Shown piece after piece: positions 39,459 through 49,089 of a stretch of DNA of 64,000 bases. The notes under the pieces are model-generated. The model saw only the letters and a list, made by a program, of their open reading frames with translations. It was not told the origin of the DNA and searched no databases. The position numbers and the translations under genes are program-made. This DNA comes from Lentzea terrae (GTDB lineage Bacteria; Actinomycetota; Actinomycetes; Mycobacteriales; Pseudonocardiaceae). Within the stretch, counting starts at the first letter, position 1. Each line of letters opens with the position of its first letter. The DNA lies in contig NZ_QFWW01000034.1 in assembly GCF_003265345.1 (NCBI RefSeq), positions 129,652 through 193,651 of the forward strand, given 5' to 3'.

Positions 39459-42350
39459 ATGACGCAGGACCGCATTCCACTCGCCGCTCTCGAGCACGGC
39501 ACCCCGTTCGCCGACCGGCACGTCGGTCCGCGCCCCGCTGAGCTCGCCCGCATCCTCGACGTCATCGGCGTCGGGTCGCTGGAGGAGCTGGCGCAGCACG
39601 CGGTGCCGTCGTCCATTCACGAGCGCGACCTCGTGCTCGACCTGCCGGCGCCGGCCACCGAGACCGAGGCGCTCGCCGAGCTGCGTGCGCTCGCGGCGCA
39701 GAACCGGCCGATGACGCAGATGATCGGCCTCGGCTACTACGACACCGTCACGCCGGGCGTCATCCTGCGCAACGTCCTCGAGTCGCCCGCCTGGTACACG
39801 GCCTACACGCCGTACCAGCCGGAGATCTCGCAGGGCCGCCTCGAAGCGCTGCTGAACTTCCAGACCATGGTCGGCGACCTGACCGGCCTGCCGGTGGCGA
39901 ACGCGTCCATGCTGGACGAGTCGACCGCCGCCGCCGAGGCGATGACCCTGGTGCGCCGCGCGGGCCGCTCGAAGTCCAACAAGTTCGTCATCGACGCCGA
40001 CACGCTGCCGCAGACGCTGGCCGTGATCGAGACACGCGCCGAGCCGCTCGGCATCGAGATCGTCGTCGCCGACCTGTCGCAGGGCATCGAGGGCCTCGGC
40101 CTGGGCGGCGACTTCTTCGGCGTGCTGCTGTCGTACCCCGGCGCGTCCGGTGTGGTGCGCGACCAGGCCGCGCTCATCGAGGAGATCCACGCGGCGGGCG
40201 CGCAGGCCGTCGTGGCTGCCGACCTGCTGGCGTTGACGCTGCTGCGCGCGCCCGGCGAGATCGGCGCGGACGTCGTCATCGGCACCACGCAGCGCTTCGG
40301 CGTGCCGATCGGGTTCGGTGGCCCGCACGCCGGTTACATGGCCGTGCGGTCCGGCTTGGAGCGTCAGCTGCCCGGCCGTCTCGTGGGTGTCTCGGTCGAC
40401 GCCGACGGTTCGTTGGCCTACCGCTTGGCCCTGCAGACGCGCGAGCAGCACATCCGCCGCGAGAAGGCCACGTCGAACATCTGCACCGCGCAGGTGCTCC
40501 TGGCCGTGATCGCGTCCATGTACGCGGTCTACCACGGTCCCGAGGGCCTGCGGGCGATCGCGACCCGCGTGCACCGCCTGGCGACCGTGCTCGCCACCGG
40601 CCTGTGCGAGGCCGGTCTGGACGTCGTGCACGGCGAGTTCTTCGACACCGTCCAGGTGCGCGTCGAGGGTCGCGCGGCTGAGGTCGTTTCGAAGGCCCGT
40701 GAGGCCGGCATCAACCTGCGTCAGGTCGACGCCGACGTCGTGGCGATCGCTTGCGACGAGAAGACGACGCGGGCGCACCTCGTCGCGGTGTGGGAAGCCT
40801 TCGGTGTCACGGGGTCCGATGTGGACGCCATCGACGCCGACACCGCGGACGGCATCCCGGCCGACCTGCGCCGCACGTCCGACTACCTGACCCACCCGGT
40901 CTTCCACGCGCACCGCTCCGAGACCGCGCTGCTGCGCTACCTGCGTGCGTTGTCCGACAAGGACGTCGCTCTGGACCGCAGCATGATCCCGCTCGGTTCC
41001 TGCACGATGAAGCTGAACGCCACCGCGGAGATGGAGTCCATCACGTGGCCGGAGTTCTCGACGCTGCACCCGTTCGCGCCCGTCGAGGACGCGGCCGGTC
41101 TGCTTCGCATTGTTTCCGATCTTGAAGCTTGGCTCGCCGAGGTCACCGGCTACGACGCGGTTTCCCTGCAGCCCAACGCCGGTTCGCAGGGCGAGTTCGC
41201 CGGTTTGCTGGCGATCCGCGCGTACCACCGCGCGAACGGCAACGCCGACCGCGACGTCTGCCTGATCCCGTCGTCCGCGCACGGCACCAACGCCGCGTCC
41301 GCCGTCATGGCCGGCATGCGCGTCGTCGTCGTGAAGTGCGACGACAAGGGCAACATCGACATGGGCCACCTGCGCTCCACGGTCGCCGAGCACGCCGACG
41401 ACCTCGCCGCGATCATGATCACCTACCCGTCGACCCACGGCGTGTACGAGGACACCGTCCGCGAGGTCTGCGGCCTGGTCCACGACGCGGGCGGCCAGGT
41501 GTACGTCGACGGCGCGAACCTCAACGCCCTGATCGGCCTGGCGCGCTACGGCAAGTTCGGCTCGGACGTCTCGCACCTGAACCTGCACAAGACGTTCTGC
41601 ATCCCGCACGGCGGCGGTGGCCCCGGCGTCGGCCCGATCGGCGTCCGTTCGCACCTCGCGCCGTTCCTGCCGAACCACCCGCTGCAGCCGACCGCCGGTC
41701 CCGCCACGGGTGTCGGCCCGATTTCCGCGGCCCCGTGGGGTTCCGCGTCGATCCTGCCGATCTCGTGGGCGTACGTGCGCATGATGGGCGGCGACGGCCT
41801 GCGTCGCGCGACCCTGACCGCCGTGGCCGCCGCGAACTACGTGGCGCGTCGCCTCGACGAGCACTACCCGGTCCTCTACACCGGTGAGGGCGGCTTCGTC
41901 GCCCACGAGTGCATCCTCGACCTGCGGCCTTTGACGAAGGCCACCGGCGTGACGGTGGACGACGTGGCGAAGCGTCTCGCCGACTACGGCCTGCACGCCC
42001 CGACGATGTCGTTCCCGGTCGCCGGCACGCTGATGGTCGAGCCCACCGAGTCCGAGGACCTGGCCGAGATCGACCGGTTCATCGACGCCATGATCGCCAT
42101 CAAGGGCGAGATCGACCGCGTCGGCGCCGGCGAGTGGCCCGTAGAGGACAACCCGCTGCGCAACGCCCCGCACACCGCGGCCTGCGTGACCGTCGGCGAG
42201 TGGAACCACCCGTACACCCGCGAGGAGGCCGTCTACCCGGCCGGCACTTCGGCTCCGAAGATCTGGCCGCCGGTCCGCCGCATCGACGGCGCGAAGGGCG
42301 ACCGCAACCTGGTCTGCTCCTGCCCGCCGCTCGACGCGTACAGCAGCTGA
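39459..42350 (+). CDS. gcvP: Glycine dehydrogenase (decarboxylating), P protein
   Basis: A 963-residue single-chain P protein. With PLP it decarboxylates glycine and passes the methylamine to lipoyl-GcvH. The N-terminal half has [20 protein letters not shown] and [20 protein letters not shown]; the C-terminal half has [19 protein letters not shown] and the PLP-Lys motif [20 protein letters not shown]. Standard length. ATG 39459 has GGAGG 6 bases upstream; the frame runs further up into the riboswitch but that is not translated. The T and L proteins are not in the window. Confidence 0.97.
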   Translation: MTQDRIPLAALEHGTPFADRHVGPRPAELARILDVIGVGSLEELAQHAVPSSIHERDLVLDLPAPATETEALAELRALAAQNRPMTQMIGLGYYDTVTPGVILRNVLESPAWYTAYTPYQPEISQGRLEALLNFQTMVGDLTGLPVANASMLDESTAAAEAMTLVRRAGRSKSNKFVIDADTLPQTLAVIETRAEPLGIEIVVADLSQGIEGLGLGGDFFGVLLSYPGASGVVRDQAALIEEIHAAGAQAVVAADLLALTLLRAPGEIGADVVIGTTQRFGVPIGFGGPHAGYMAVRSGLERQLPGRLVGVSVDADGSLAYRLALQTREQHIRREKATSNICTAQVLLAVIASMYAVYHGPEGLRAIATRVHRLATVLATGLCEAGLDVVHGEFFDTVQVRVEGRAAEVVSKAREAGINLRQVDADVVAIACDEKTTRAHLVAVWEAFGVTGSDVDAIDADTADGIPADLRRTSDYLTHPVFHAHRSETALLRYLRALSDKDVALDRSMIPLGSCTMKLNATAEMESITWPEFSTLHPFAPVEDAAGLLRIVSDLEAWLAEVTGYDAVSLQPNAGSQGEFAGLLAIRAYHRANGNADRDVCLIPSSAHGTNAASAVMAGMRVVVVKCDDKGNIDMGHLRSTVAEHADDLAAIMITYPSTHGVYEDTVREVCGLVHDAGGQVYVDGANLNALIGLARYGKFGSDVSHLNLHKTFCIPHGGGGPGVGPIGVRSHLAPFLPNHPLQPTAGPATGVGPISAAPWGSASILPISWAYVRMMGGDGLRRATLTAVAAANYVARRLDEHYPVLYTGEGGFVAHECILDLRPLTKATGVTVDDVAKRLADYGLHAPTMSFPVAGTLMVEPTESEDLAEIDRFIDAMIAIKGEIDRVGAGEWPVEDNPLRNAPHTAACVTVGEWNHPYTREEAVYPAGTSAPKIWPPVRRIDGAKGDRNLVCSCPPLDAYSS

Positions 42351-42361
42351 TCCGTCTGGTG

Positions 42362-42393
42362 GAAAGGGGCGCACTCGGGGGTGCGCCCCTTTC
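42362..42393. terminator. Bidirectional terminator after gcvP
   Basis: A perfect 13-bp stem (42362-42374 with 42381-42393) with a 6-base loop. It lies between gcvP and the stop of the small minus-strand gene at 42394. Confidence 0.88.
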
Positions 42394-42573
42394 TCATGCA
42401 CCAGAAGGGCAGACGGGGTCGCCGCAGTCCTCGTCCTCGCTGATGCCGGGCTTGTTCAGGTCGTGCTCGAACGCGTAGTGGAAGCACTCGAAGTGCATGC
42501 GTTCGAAGATCTCGTAGTCGTCCTGGCTCAGCTCGACGGTCTCACCGCACCGCTGGCAGATCTGGTCGTTCAC
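42394..42573 (-). CDS. Small cysteine-rich (zinc-ribbon-like) protein
   Basis: A 59-residue protein beginning MNDQICQRCGETVELSQDDY. CxxC near the N-terminus plus later Cys and His residues (FECFHYAFEH, DCGDPVCPSG) suggest zinc binding. The frame has strong coding composition. It starts with GTG 42573, only 12 bases after the methyltransferase stop, so the two are probably co-transcribed. Function is unknown. Confidence 0.7.
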   Translation of the reverse strand: MNDQICQRCGETVELSQDDYEIFERMHFECFHYAFEHDLNKPGISEDEDCGDPVCPSGA

Positions 42574-42585
42574 CGGCAGATGGTC

Positions 42586-43191
42586 TCACCCGCGCCGGGC
42601 GAAGACGACCGCGCCGTCGTCGCCGAGCAGCCACTGCGCCTCGACGTCGAACCCGGCGTCCCGCAACCACCGCGCCACCCGCTCCGGCCGGCGCAGGTGG
42701 ACGTGCACCCGCATCGGATGCCCGCCGTAGCCCTGCGTCTTCAGCCGCGTCTCGTCGCCGACGTGGAAGCCGAGCTGCAGCAACCCGTTGGGCGCCAGCG
42801 CTTCCCGGAAGTGCCCGAACACCACGGGCACCTCCTCGTCCGGCACGTGGATCAACGACCACCAGGCGATGATGCCGCCGAGCGGGCCGGTGAGCGGCTC
42901 GGTCATCGACCCCACCTCGAACCGCAGCCCGGGGTGGTTGCGGCGGGCCAGCTCGATCATCGCGGGGGAGAGGTCGATCCCGAACGCGTCCACGCCGAGC
43001 TCGTGCAGGCGCGCCGTGATCGTGCCGGGCCCGCACCCGACGTCGGCGACCGGACCGCGCACCTGCTCCGCGAACAACCGCAGCGCCGCCTGCAGATGTG
43101 GCAGTCCGGCCAGCAAATCCCGCGTCTGGTCGGCATAACTGACCGCCACCGTGTCGTACGAGTCCCTCGTGTCGATCATCCAGTCGCTCAC
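42586..43191 (-). CDS. SAM-dependent methyltransferase
   Basis: A 201-residue class I methyltransferase. VADVGCGPGTITARLHELGV is the SAM-binding loop, AFGIDLSPAMIELARRN the acidic ribose loop, and WWSLIHVPDEEVPVVFGHFR the family helix. The N-terminus SYDTVAVSYADQTRDLLAGL is typical of small actinobacterial UbiE/TehB-like enzymes. The substrate is unknown. It is co-directional with the downstream zinc-ribbon gene and the upstream DinB-like gene. Confidence 0.88.
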   Translation of the reverse strand: MSDWMIDTRDSYDTVAVSYADQTRDLLAGLPHLQAALRLFAEQVRGPVADVGCGPGTITARLHELGVDAFGIDLSPAMIELARRNHPGLRFEVGSMTEPLTGPLGGIIAWWSLIHVPDEEVPVVFGHFREALAPNGLLQLGFHVGDETRLKTQGYGGHPMRVHVHLRRPERVARWLRDAGFDVEAQWLLGDDGAVVFARRG

Positions 43192-43201
43192 GACCGGCAG
43201 G

Positions 43202-43861
43202 CTACTCGTCGAACGGCTCCGGCCGGTGCCGCCCGAACAACGCCAGCGCGGCGATCCACGTGTCCGGGTCGCCGTCCCAGTCCATCGCCTTGATCTGATC
43301 GACCGACCGCCGCCCGCCGATGGCCCGCATCAGCTCGAACGACGTCGTCCGCAACGTCCCCTCGGGCTCACCGTGCCCGAGCACCCGATCCCCGTGCTCC
43401 AGCGTGATCCGCAACGCCGGCACGTCGTTGTCCCGCATCCGCTGATCCAGCTGCTGCAACGGTTTCGTCAACGCCGCCCGCACCGCCACGCCGTCCCGGT
43501 CGCCGGGAGCCTTCAGCGCCGCACGGAGATCGTGCTCGTGCTGGACGACCTCCGAGATCAGCACGGATCCCATGGGGGAGTCGAACAACGGCTCGGCGAG
43601 CTCGCGGTTCGCGTCCCACTCGGCGAAGGCGTCGTCCAGCGTGTTGGCCCTGCGGTCGCGGACCTGCCGTTCGCCCCACTCGCCGGACTCGACGCCGTCG
43701 AACCGGCGGTCCACGAAGTCACGCAGACCGCCGGCCAGATGCGCCACCACGTCCTTGACGGACCAGCCCGGGGTCGCCGCCACGGGCGTCTGCGGGTCGC
43801 TGCCCTGAACGAGCTCGGTGATCCGCTGTTTGGTCGCGTCGTAGACGGGGGCGTTGGTCAT
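43202..43861 (-). CDS. Maleylpyruvate isomerase/DinB-like (mycothiol-dependent enzyme family) protein
   Basis: A 219-residue protein of the actinobacterial TIGR03083-type family. KQRITELVQGSD, then TPGWSVKDVVAHLAGGLRDF carries the helix-bundle metal site start, and SEVVQHEHDLRAAL is the second conserved block with His residues for metal. The ATG at 43861 (MTNAPVYDATK) begins 2 bases after the stop of the DUF3224 gene. A much longer in-frame extension toward 45220 is an antisense shadow. Mycothiol-linked activity is a family expectation only. Confidence 0.83.
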   Translation of the reverse strand: MTNAPVYDATKQRITELVQGSDPQTPVAATPGWSVKDVVAHLAGGLRDFVDRRFDGVESGEWGERQVRDRRANTLDDAFAEWDANRELAEPLFDSPMGSVLISEVVQHEHDLRAALKAPGDRDGVAVRAALTKPLQQLDQRMRDNDVPALRITLEHGDRVLGHGEPEGTLRTTSFELMRAIGGRRSVDQIKAMDWDGDPDTWIAALALFGRHRPEPFDE

Positions 43862-43863
43862 CG

Positions 43864-44241
43864 TCAGACCTCGTACTCCAGGGTGTAGGTGCCGCTGCCA
43901 TCCTCCGCCCAGTCGACCGTCGCCGCACCTCGCGCGCCCGCGTAGGCGCCGGTGCCGTCCAGGATCTCGATCACGGCCTCGACGCCGGTCCGGTACGCGC
44001 CGACGTGCCGCAGCACCAGCGTGCCCCCGTCGGCCGTGATCTCCTCGAGCGCCGTCGTCCAGGCCACGTCGTCGCCGTAGGACATGAGGTACCGGCAGCT
44101 GCCCGTACCGGTGACGTCGCCCGTGTAGGTGAACTCGACGTGCGCCTCGGTGAGCTTGCGGCCCTCGACCTCTTTGTAGTCGCGGCCGTCCCAGGTCTGC
44201 TCGTCCCAGCTCTTCACCGCGATGGTTCCAGTTGCCTTCAT
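43864..44241 (-). CDS. DUF3224 domain protein
   Basis: A 125-residue beta-barrel-type protein (allene-oxide-cyclase-like fold). MKATGTIAVKSWDEQTWDGR, TEAHVEFTYTGDVTGTGSC and DGTGAYAGARGAATVDW are family features. ATG 44241 is chosen to match the conserved MKATGT start; GTG 44250 is an alternative. It is followed 2 bases later by the DinB-like gene and is divergent from a WYL regulator, with an operator-like palindrome between them. Function is unknown. Confidence 0.85.
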   Translation of the reverse strand: MKATGTIAVKSWDEQTWDGRDYKEVEGRKLTEAHVEFTYTGDVTGTGSCRYLMSYGDDVAWTTALEEITADGGTLVLRHVGAYRTGVEAVIEILDGTGAYAGARGAATVDWAEDGSGTYTLEYEV

Positions 44242-44263
44242 GTGGACCACTCTGCTGGCAGAT

Positions 44264-44282
44264 CCTGACAGTTCGTGTCAGG
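44264..44282. promoter_or_regulatory. Operator-like palindrome in the DUF3224/WYL divergent region
   Basis: CCTGACA (44264-44270), GTTCG, TGTCAGG (44276-44282): perfect 7-bp arms, 8 bases before the WYL GTG. This suggests that the WYL protein controls itself and the divergent DUF3224 operon. Confidence 0.7.
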
Positions 44283-44290
44283 TTTAACGC

Positions 44291-45262
44291 GTGAAGTCCA
44301 GCCGCCTCATCCAAGTTCTCCTGCTCCTCCAGTCGAGGGGCCGGATGACGGCGGACGAGCTGGCTGCAGAACTCGAGGTCTCGCCGCGCACGATCTACCG
44401 CGACATCGAGGCGTTGAGCGGTGCCGGCATCCCGATCTACGCCGACCGCGGCCCCACCGGCGGCTACCAGCTGATCGACGGCTACCGCACCCGCCTGACC
44501 GGCCTGACCAGCGCCGAGGCCCAGTCGCTGTTCCTGGCCGGCCTGCCGGGTCCCGCCGAAGAGCTGGGCCTGAAGGAGTTCGCCGCGGCCGCCCAGCTCA
44601 AGCTGCTGGCCGCGCTCCCGACCGAGCTGAGGTCCCGCGCCGAGCAGATCCGCCAGCGCTTCCACCTGGACACCCCGACGTGGTTTCGCGGCGACGAGCC
44701 CACCGAACACCTCGCCACGATCGCCGACGCCGTCTGGGAGCAGCGGCGCGTGCGCATGACCTACCAGCGCTGGGGCAACCAGACGGTCGAGCGCGAGGTC
44801 GACCCGTACGGCCTGGTCCTGAAGGCGGGCACCTGGTACTTCGTCGGCAGCGGTCGCACCTACCGGGTGTCGCGCGTGCTGGCCCTGGAGGCCACTGCGG
44901 AGGGCTTCGAACGACCGGCGGACTTCGATCTCGCCGCGTTCTGGGCCGAGTGGTCGGAGCAGTTCGAGGCACGCATGTACGGCGAGCGCATCACGGTCCG
45001 GATGACGCGAGCCGGCCTCGACAAGACCCAGTACCTGCTCAGCGGCTATCAGGCCCGCGTGATCCGGCAGCTCGCGCCGGAGCCGGGGGAGGAGTTCGGT
45101 TTCCCGACCGAGTCGACCAGGCACGCCCTCGCTGACCTGCTCAAATTCGGCGCCGATGTGGAAGTGATCGCCCCAAACGAGCTGAGACACGAAATCTTCG
45201 AGGTCATCAAGGCGATGCACGACGTCTACAACGATGCCAAGCTACGCGCATGGTTCCGCTGA
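44291..45262 (+). CDS. HTH-WYL (DeoR-like) transcriptional regulator
   Basis: A 323-residue regulator. N-terminal HTH_11: RLIQVLLLLQSRGRMTADEL, then LEVSPRTIYRDIEALSGAGI. The middle WYL domain has RRVRMTYQRWG and EVDPYGLVLKAGTWYFVG, and the WCX C-terminal part includes ADLLKFGADVEVIAPNELRH. Its 3' end overlaps the aldo/keto reductase gene by 13 bases, so they share a transcript. It is divergent from DUF3224. Confidence 0.92.
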   Translation: MKSSRLIQVLLLLQSRGRMTADELAAELEVSPRTIYRDIEALSGAGIPIYADRGPTGGYQLIDGYRTRLTGLTSAEAQSLFLAGLPGPAEELGLKEFAAAAQLKLLAALPTELRSRAEQIRQRFHLDTPTWFRGDEPTEHLATIADAVWEQRRVRMTYQRWGNQTVEREVDPYGLVLKAGTWYFVGSGRTYRVSRVLALEATAEGFERPADFDLAAFWAEWSEQFEARMYGERITVRMTRAGLDKTQYLLSGYQARVIRQLAPEPGEEFGFPTESTRHALADLLKFGADVEVIAPNELRHEIFEVIKAMHDVYNDAKLRAWFR

Positions 45263-46062
45263 TCTCGTTGAACAACGGAGTACGGATCCCTCAACTCGGC
45301 TTCGGCGTCTTCCAGGTGCCGGAGGACCAGGTGGCCGGTGCGGTCACGACGGCGATCGAAGCCGGCTACCGCAGCATCGACACGGCGGCCGCCTACCGCA
45401 ACGAGTCCGGGGTCGGCGACGCCATCGCCGGCGTCCCCGACCTGTTCATCACGACCAAGCTGTGGAACTCCGACCAGGGCTACGACTCGACACTGCGCGC
45501 GTTCGACGAGAGCATGCGCCGCCTGCGTCGCGACGTGCTCGACCTCTACCTCATCCACTGGCCGACCCCGTCGCGCGACCTCTACGCCGAGTCCTGGCGC
45601 GCGTTGGAACAGCTCTACGCCGACGGCCGGGTCCGCGCCATCGGCGTCTCGAACTTCCACACGCGACACCTGCAGCGGCTCTTCGACGAGTTCCCGACCA
45701 CCCCGGCGGTGAACCAGATCGAGCTGCACCCGTTGCTGCAGCAGGAAGAGATGCGCAAGGTCCACGTGACCCACAAGATCGTCACCGAGGCCTGGTCACC
45801 GCTCGCCCAGGGCGCGCTGCTGAACAAGCCGGATCTCACCGGCCTGGCCGAGAAGTACGGCAAGACCCCGGCCCAGATCGTGCTGCGCTGGCACGTCCAG
45901 CTCGGCAACGTCGTGATCCCGAAGTCCGTCACGCCGTACCGGATCAAGGAGAACATCGACATCTTCGACTTCGAGCTGGCGCAGGACGACATGACCGTGA
46001 TCGCCGAGCTCGACAACGGCACGCGAACCGGCCCGGACCCGGACCGCTTCAACGTCGCCTGA
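45250..46062 (+). CDS. Aldo/keto reductase
   Basis: A 270-residue NADPH-dependent TIM-barrel reductase (AKR5-like). Catalytic residues are seen as Asp/Tyr in SIDTAAAYRNE, Lys in ITTKLWNSDQG and His in DLYLIHWPTPS. The cofactor loop VIPKSVTPYRIKENIDIFDF is typical of 2,5-diketo-gluconate reductase relatives. The ATG at 45250 lies inside the end of the WYL gene. Its 3' end overlaps the convergent glycosyltransferase gene by 14 bases. Confidence 0.93.
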   Translation: MVPLISLNNGVRIPQLGFGVFQVPEDQVAGAVTTAIEAGYRSIDTAAAYRNESGVGDAIAGVPDLFITTKLWNSDQGYDSTLRAFDESMRRLRRDVLDLYLIHWPTPSRDLYAESWRALEQLYADGRVRAIGVSNFHTRHLQRLFDEFPTTPAVNQIELHPLLQQEEMRKVHVTHKIVTEAWSPLAQGALLNKPDLTGLAEKYGKTPAQIVLRWHVQLGNVVIPKSVTPYRIKENIDIFDFELAQDDMTVIAELDNGTRTGPDPDRFNVA

Positions 46063-47206
46063 GCAGCTCCTCGATGTGGTTCGCCGCTGTGGCCGCGCCA
46101 CCGGCCGCCTTGATCGCGCCGCCCAGTTGCCGGGCGCGTTCGCGGTGGCGCGGCTCCGACAGCACCTGATCAACGGCTTGCTCGAGGGACTTCGGTCTCC
46201 TGCGGGTGATTCCGGCTCTTGATCTGGCCACGCGTGCGGCCACCTGGGCCTTGTCCAGCTCACCGGGCACGACGACGAGCGGTACACCCGCCGCCAACGC
46301 AGCCAGCACGCCGCCCCACCCGCCGTTGGTGATCATCAGGTCAGTTCGGGGTAGTAACAGGTCGTGGGGGATGAACTCTGCAGCACGCACGTTGTCCGGC
46401 AGTGCTCCGAGGGTTCTGACCGGCGCGCCTCCGGTGGTGGCCACCACCAGCGCGTCGTGGCCGGCGAGCGCCTCGATCGCGGGCTTCAGCAGGTCGTCCG
46501 CGCCGGTCTCCAGCGTCCCCTGGGTCACGTGCACGACGGTCCGCCCGTCGAGATCGGACCACCAGTCGGGCAGGCCGATCGGCTTCGCGGGACTGACCAA
46601 CCGTCCGACGAACTGGGTTTGGTGAGGTGGTTGCACGGTCTCGAGGTGCCGGACCCCTTGTGCCAGCACGAGTTCCGGCGAGTAGAACGCTTCCAGCGCG
46701 CCTGGTTTGGGCTTGAGGCCGACCTCCGCGCGCATGCGGTTGAACATTCCGTCGACGATCAACCTCGACACCACGCGGGCGAACGGGCGGCTGGCGACCA
46801 GCGGCGTCACCGCGACCGTCGCCCACGGCACGTTCCTGATCTCGGCGGCCATCGCGGCCCCGAACGCCAGGTGATCCGTGACCACCAGGTCGAACTCGGC
46901 TTCCAGGACATCCTTCGCCTGCGCCGCACCGGTTCCGACCAGCACGTCGCGGACGTTCGCGAAGTTCGACCGCATGCCCTTGCCGTCGCCGACGCTCGGG
47001 AACGCCTTGTTGAGCTCGGCGTCGTCGAAGTCCGGCGCGTGTTGCCACGGCAACCACTGCGCGCCCTCGAACTTGTCGCGGTATTTGGCGCCCGTGTAGG
47101 CGACGACCTCGTGCCCGCGCCTGACCAGCTCACCCGACACCGCCGCCATCGCGCCGACGTGCCCCGCGAACGGCAGTGACGCGATCAGAATCCGTGCGTC
47201 CCCCAT
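46049..47206 (-). CDS. GT1-family glycosyltransferase
   Basis: A 385-residue GT-B enzyme beginning MGDARILIASLPFAGHVGAM, the acceptor-side signature. The donor domain has VVHVTQGTLET and TNGGWGGVLAALAAGVPLVV, then PGELDKAQVAARV. The HxGxGT of macrolide enzymes is replaced by NGGWGG, as in the rhamnosyl/EF-type subgroup. ATG 47206 fits the conserved start. It is not similar enough to the copy at 402 to be a recent duplicate. The acceptor is unknown. Confidence 0.86.
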   Translation of the reverse strand: MGDARILIASLPFAGHVGAMAAVSGELVRRGHEVVAYTGAKYRDKFEGAQWLPWQHAPDFDDAELNKAFPSVGDGKGMRSNFANVRDVLVGTGAAQAKDVLEAEFDLVVTDHLAFGAAMAAEIRNVPWATVAVTPLVASRPFARVVSRLIVDGMFNRMRAEVGLKPKPGALEAFYSPELVLAQGVRHLETVQPPHQTQFVGRLVSPAKPIGLPDWWSDLDGRTVVHVTQGTLETGADDLLKPAIEALAGHDALVVATTGGAPVRTLGALPDNVRAAEFIPHDLLLPRTDLMITNGGWGGVLAALAAGVPLVVVPGELDKAQVAARVARSRAGITRRRPKSLEQAVDQVLSEPRHRERARQLGGAIKAAGGAATAANHIEELLRRR

Positions 47207-47317
47207 GACGGGGCAACGACCAGCGTTGCCGCGCAGTTCCCCTATGGCTGCGCACCACACACACGACTCTGGCCGGGTTCCCCCAATTTCAATTCTAGGG
47301 GGCGGGTCTGACAGTGG

Positions 47318-49024
47318 TCAGGCGTTCGTCGACAGGGCCTGTCCGAGCGCGGCTTCGATCCCGTCCACGTTCTCCACCACGGACACCGAACCGCCGGTCG
47401 TCGTGGCGATGTCCGTCAGCGCGCCCTTGTCGACCTCGCCGCCGATCGCGATGAAACTGATCGCCAAGTCCTTGCCGTGCAAGCGACTCTTCAACGCGGC
47501 GAGGTCGATCCCGCCGTCCGAGGTGCCGTCGGTGATCACCACGACCCGATTGATCCGCCCGGCCACAAAACCGTCGTGCGCCGCCTCGTAGCAGGCCGCC
47601 AGCGAGGTGTAGAGCTGGGAGCCGTCAGAGGTCTTCAGCCCGTCGATCGACCGGCGCAGTGCGTCGCGCTTCTCCGTCACCGGCCCGGTGCCGACCAGTT
47701 GCTTGTAGGGCTTGGAGCCGTCCAGGTCGCGCGCGAACTCCCAGAGCCCGAACGACCCGGACACCGATCTGTCCACCTGACCGCGCAGCGCGGCCTTCAC
47801 CTTGTCCAGCCTGGGTTTCATCGACGTCGACACGTCGGCCAGCACCGTCACGACCTGCCCGCCGCGATCGGCCGAAGCCCACGCCGACGAGATCTGCTGT
47901 GTCGTGACAGCGTCGGCGGCAACGAGGTTCTCCGTGACCGGAGACCAGGACACGCCGGGGGAGCGCGACGGTCGGTCCTGAGTGGACTCGACGCGCAAGC
48001 CGCCGGTTGCCAGGATCTTCTGTTGCGCGGGCTGGGTCATGAACTCGCGGAACGCCTGCGCCGCACGCACTTCCGCCTCGCCGACCGCGGAACCGCCCAG
48101 CGCGATGTACGGGAAGTCCGCCATCGGTGTCGGGCCCACCGGAAGCACGCCCACGAGCGGCTTCGACGGCGCTTCCTTGCCGGTGTTGTGCTTGTAGAGG
48201 TCCACTTCGGACACCGGCGTGACGCTGAAGCCCGCCGCGTTGACCGTGGCGCTGTCACCCAAGCGTCGCAACGCATCGCGCGTCGTCGGCGGTACCTCCG
48301 GCGGCACGGTGGCGGCGAGCTTGGACAGCGCTGCCTTGGCCGCGTCCGAACCCAGCGACTCGGCCGTCACCGGTCCCTTGCCGCCGGCCAGCGCCGACTG
48401 GATCGCCAGCGCGGACGCCGTGTTCGCGGACGGGTCCGGCATCGCGACGCTGAAGCGGCCCCAGCCCTGGCCGAACTTCTGCCAGTCCGTGACCTCCGGC
48501 ATGTCGGTCCACTTGAAGTCCTTCAGCACCGGCGCGGCCGCCTCGGGCGCGGCCAGCAGCACGGGGGAGGTGCCGATGGACTTCGGTGCCGAGCCGACCA
48601 GCTTCGCGTTCAGCGCCGTCAGCCGGTTCGCCCACAACGTCGAGTCGGGCAGCCACGCGTGGGGGCGCCCGCCGAGCTTCGTCTCGTCCCAGTTGGTCGT
48701 CAGGCCCTCCAGCACGGCCGACGAGTCCGCGGAGGTGACCTCGACTGCGATGCAGTGGTCGTACACAACGGGCCGCGTGGCGCTCCATGCGCGCGCGACG
48801 TCCGCAACCGACTCGGCAACGCTCGGCGTGGCGGCCACGCGCAGCACCGAGTTGCCCTCGCTGCAGTTCTGCGCCAACGCCCTGGCACGGCTGTCGAGCA
48901 CACCGCCGGCCCACGACCAAGCGAGCCAGCCGAGGCCGATCAACACGACGAACACGACGATGAGCACGGGCCACTTGGCGATCCCGCGCCGCACCCTCGC
49001 CCGCAGCGCGCGGTGTCGAGACAT
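47318..49024 (-). CDS. Membrane-anchored substrate-binding/VWA fusion protein
   Basis: A 568-residue protein. It has a basic N-terminus, one transmembrane helix (about residues 19-40, VLIVVFVVLIGLGWLAWSWA) and an extracellular periplasmic-binding-type domain (SBP_bac_11-like; VLRVAATPSVAESVADVARA). The C-terminal von Willebrand A domain has the MIDAS motif VLADVSTSMKPR and VVVITDGTSDGG. Such fusions occur in actinobacterial exported proteins with unknown ligands. It stands alone with no transporter genes nearby, so an adhesion or surface-sensing role is more likely than transport. Confidence 0.85.
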   Translation of the reverse strand: MSRHRALRARVRRGIAKWPVLIVVFVVLIGLGWLAWSWAGGVLDSRARALAQNCSEGNSVLRVAATPSVAESVADVARAWSATRPVVYDHCIAVEVTSADSSAVLEGLTTNWDETKLGGRPHAWLPDSTLWANRLTALNAKLVGSAPKSIGTSPVLLAAPEAAAPVLKDFKWTDMPEVTDWQKFGQGWGRFSVAMPDPSANTASALAIQSALAGGKGPVTAESLGSDAAKAALSKLAATVPPEVPPTTRDALRRLGDSATVNAAGFSVTPVSEVDLYKHNTGKEAPSKPLVGVLPVGPTPMADFPYIALGGSAVGEAEVRAAQAFREFMTQPAQQKILATGGLRVESTQDRPSRSPGVSWSPVTENLVAADAVTTQQISSAWASADRGGQVVTVLADVSTSMKPRLDKVKAALRGQVDRSVSGSFGLWEFARDLDGSKPYKQLVGTGPVTEKRDALRRSIDGLKTSDGSQLYTSLAACYEAAHDGFVAGRINRVVVITDGTSDGGIDLAALKSRLHGKDLAISFIAIGGEVDKGALTDIATTTGGSVSVVENVDGIEAALGQALSTNA

Positions 49025-49089
49025 CGATCCCTCACAACTACTCAGCGGCCCCCGGACGACCAGCCAATCACGCTAACAGGTGAACTCCG

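Noticed and set aside
39330-42401. A 1000-codon open frame on the minus strand opposite gcvP
   Set aside because: It is the mirror of a high-GC gene: Arg/His/Asp/Val-rich, no family signature, and gcvP on the other strand is unambiguous.
43202-45220. A 672-codon minus-strand frame running from the DinB-like gene up across the WYL gene
   Set aside because: Only its last 219 codons match a family; the rest is antisense to the DUF3224/WYL region and has shadow composition.
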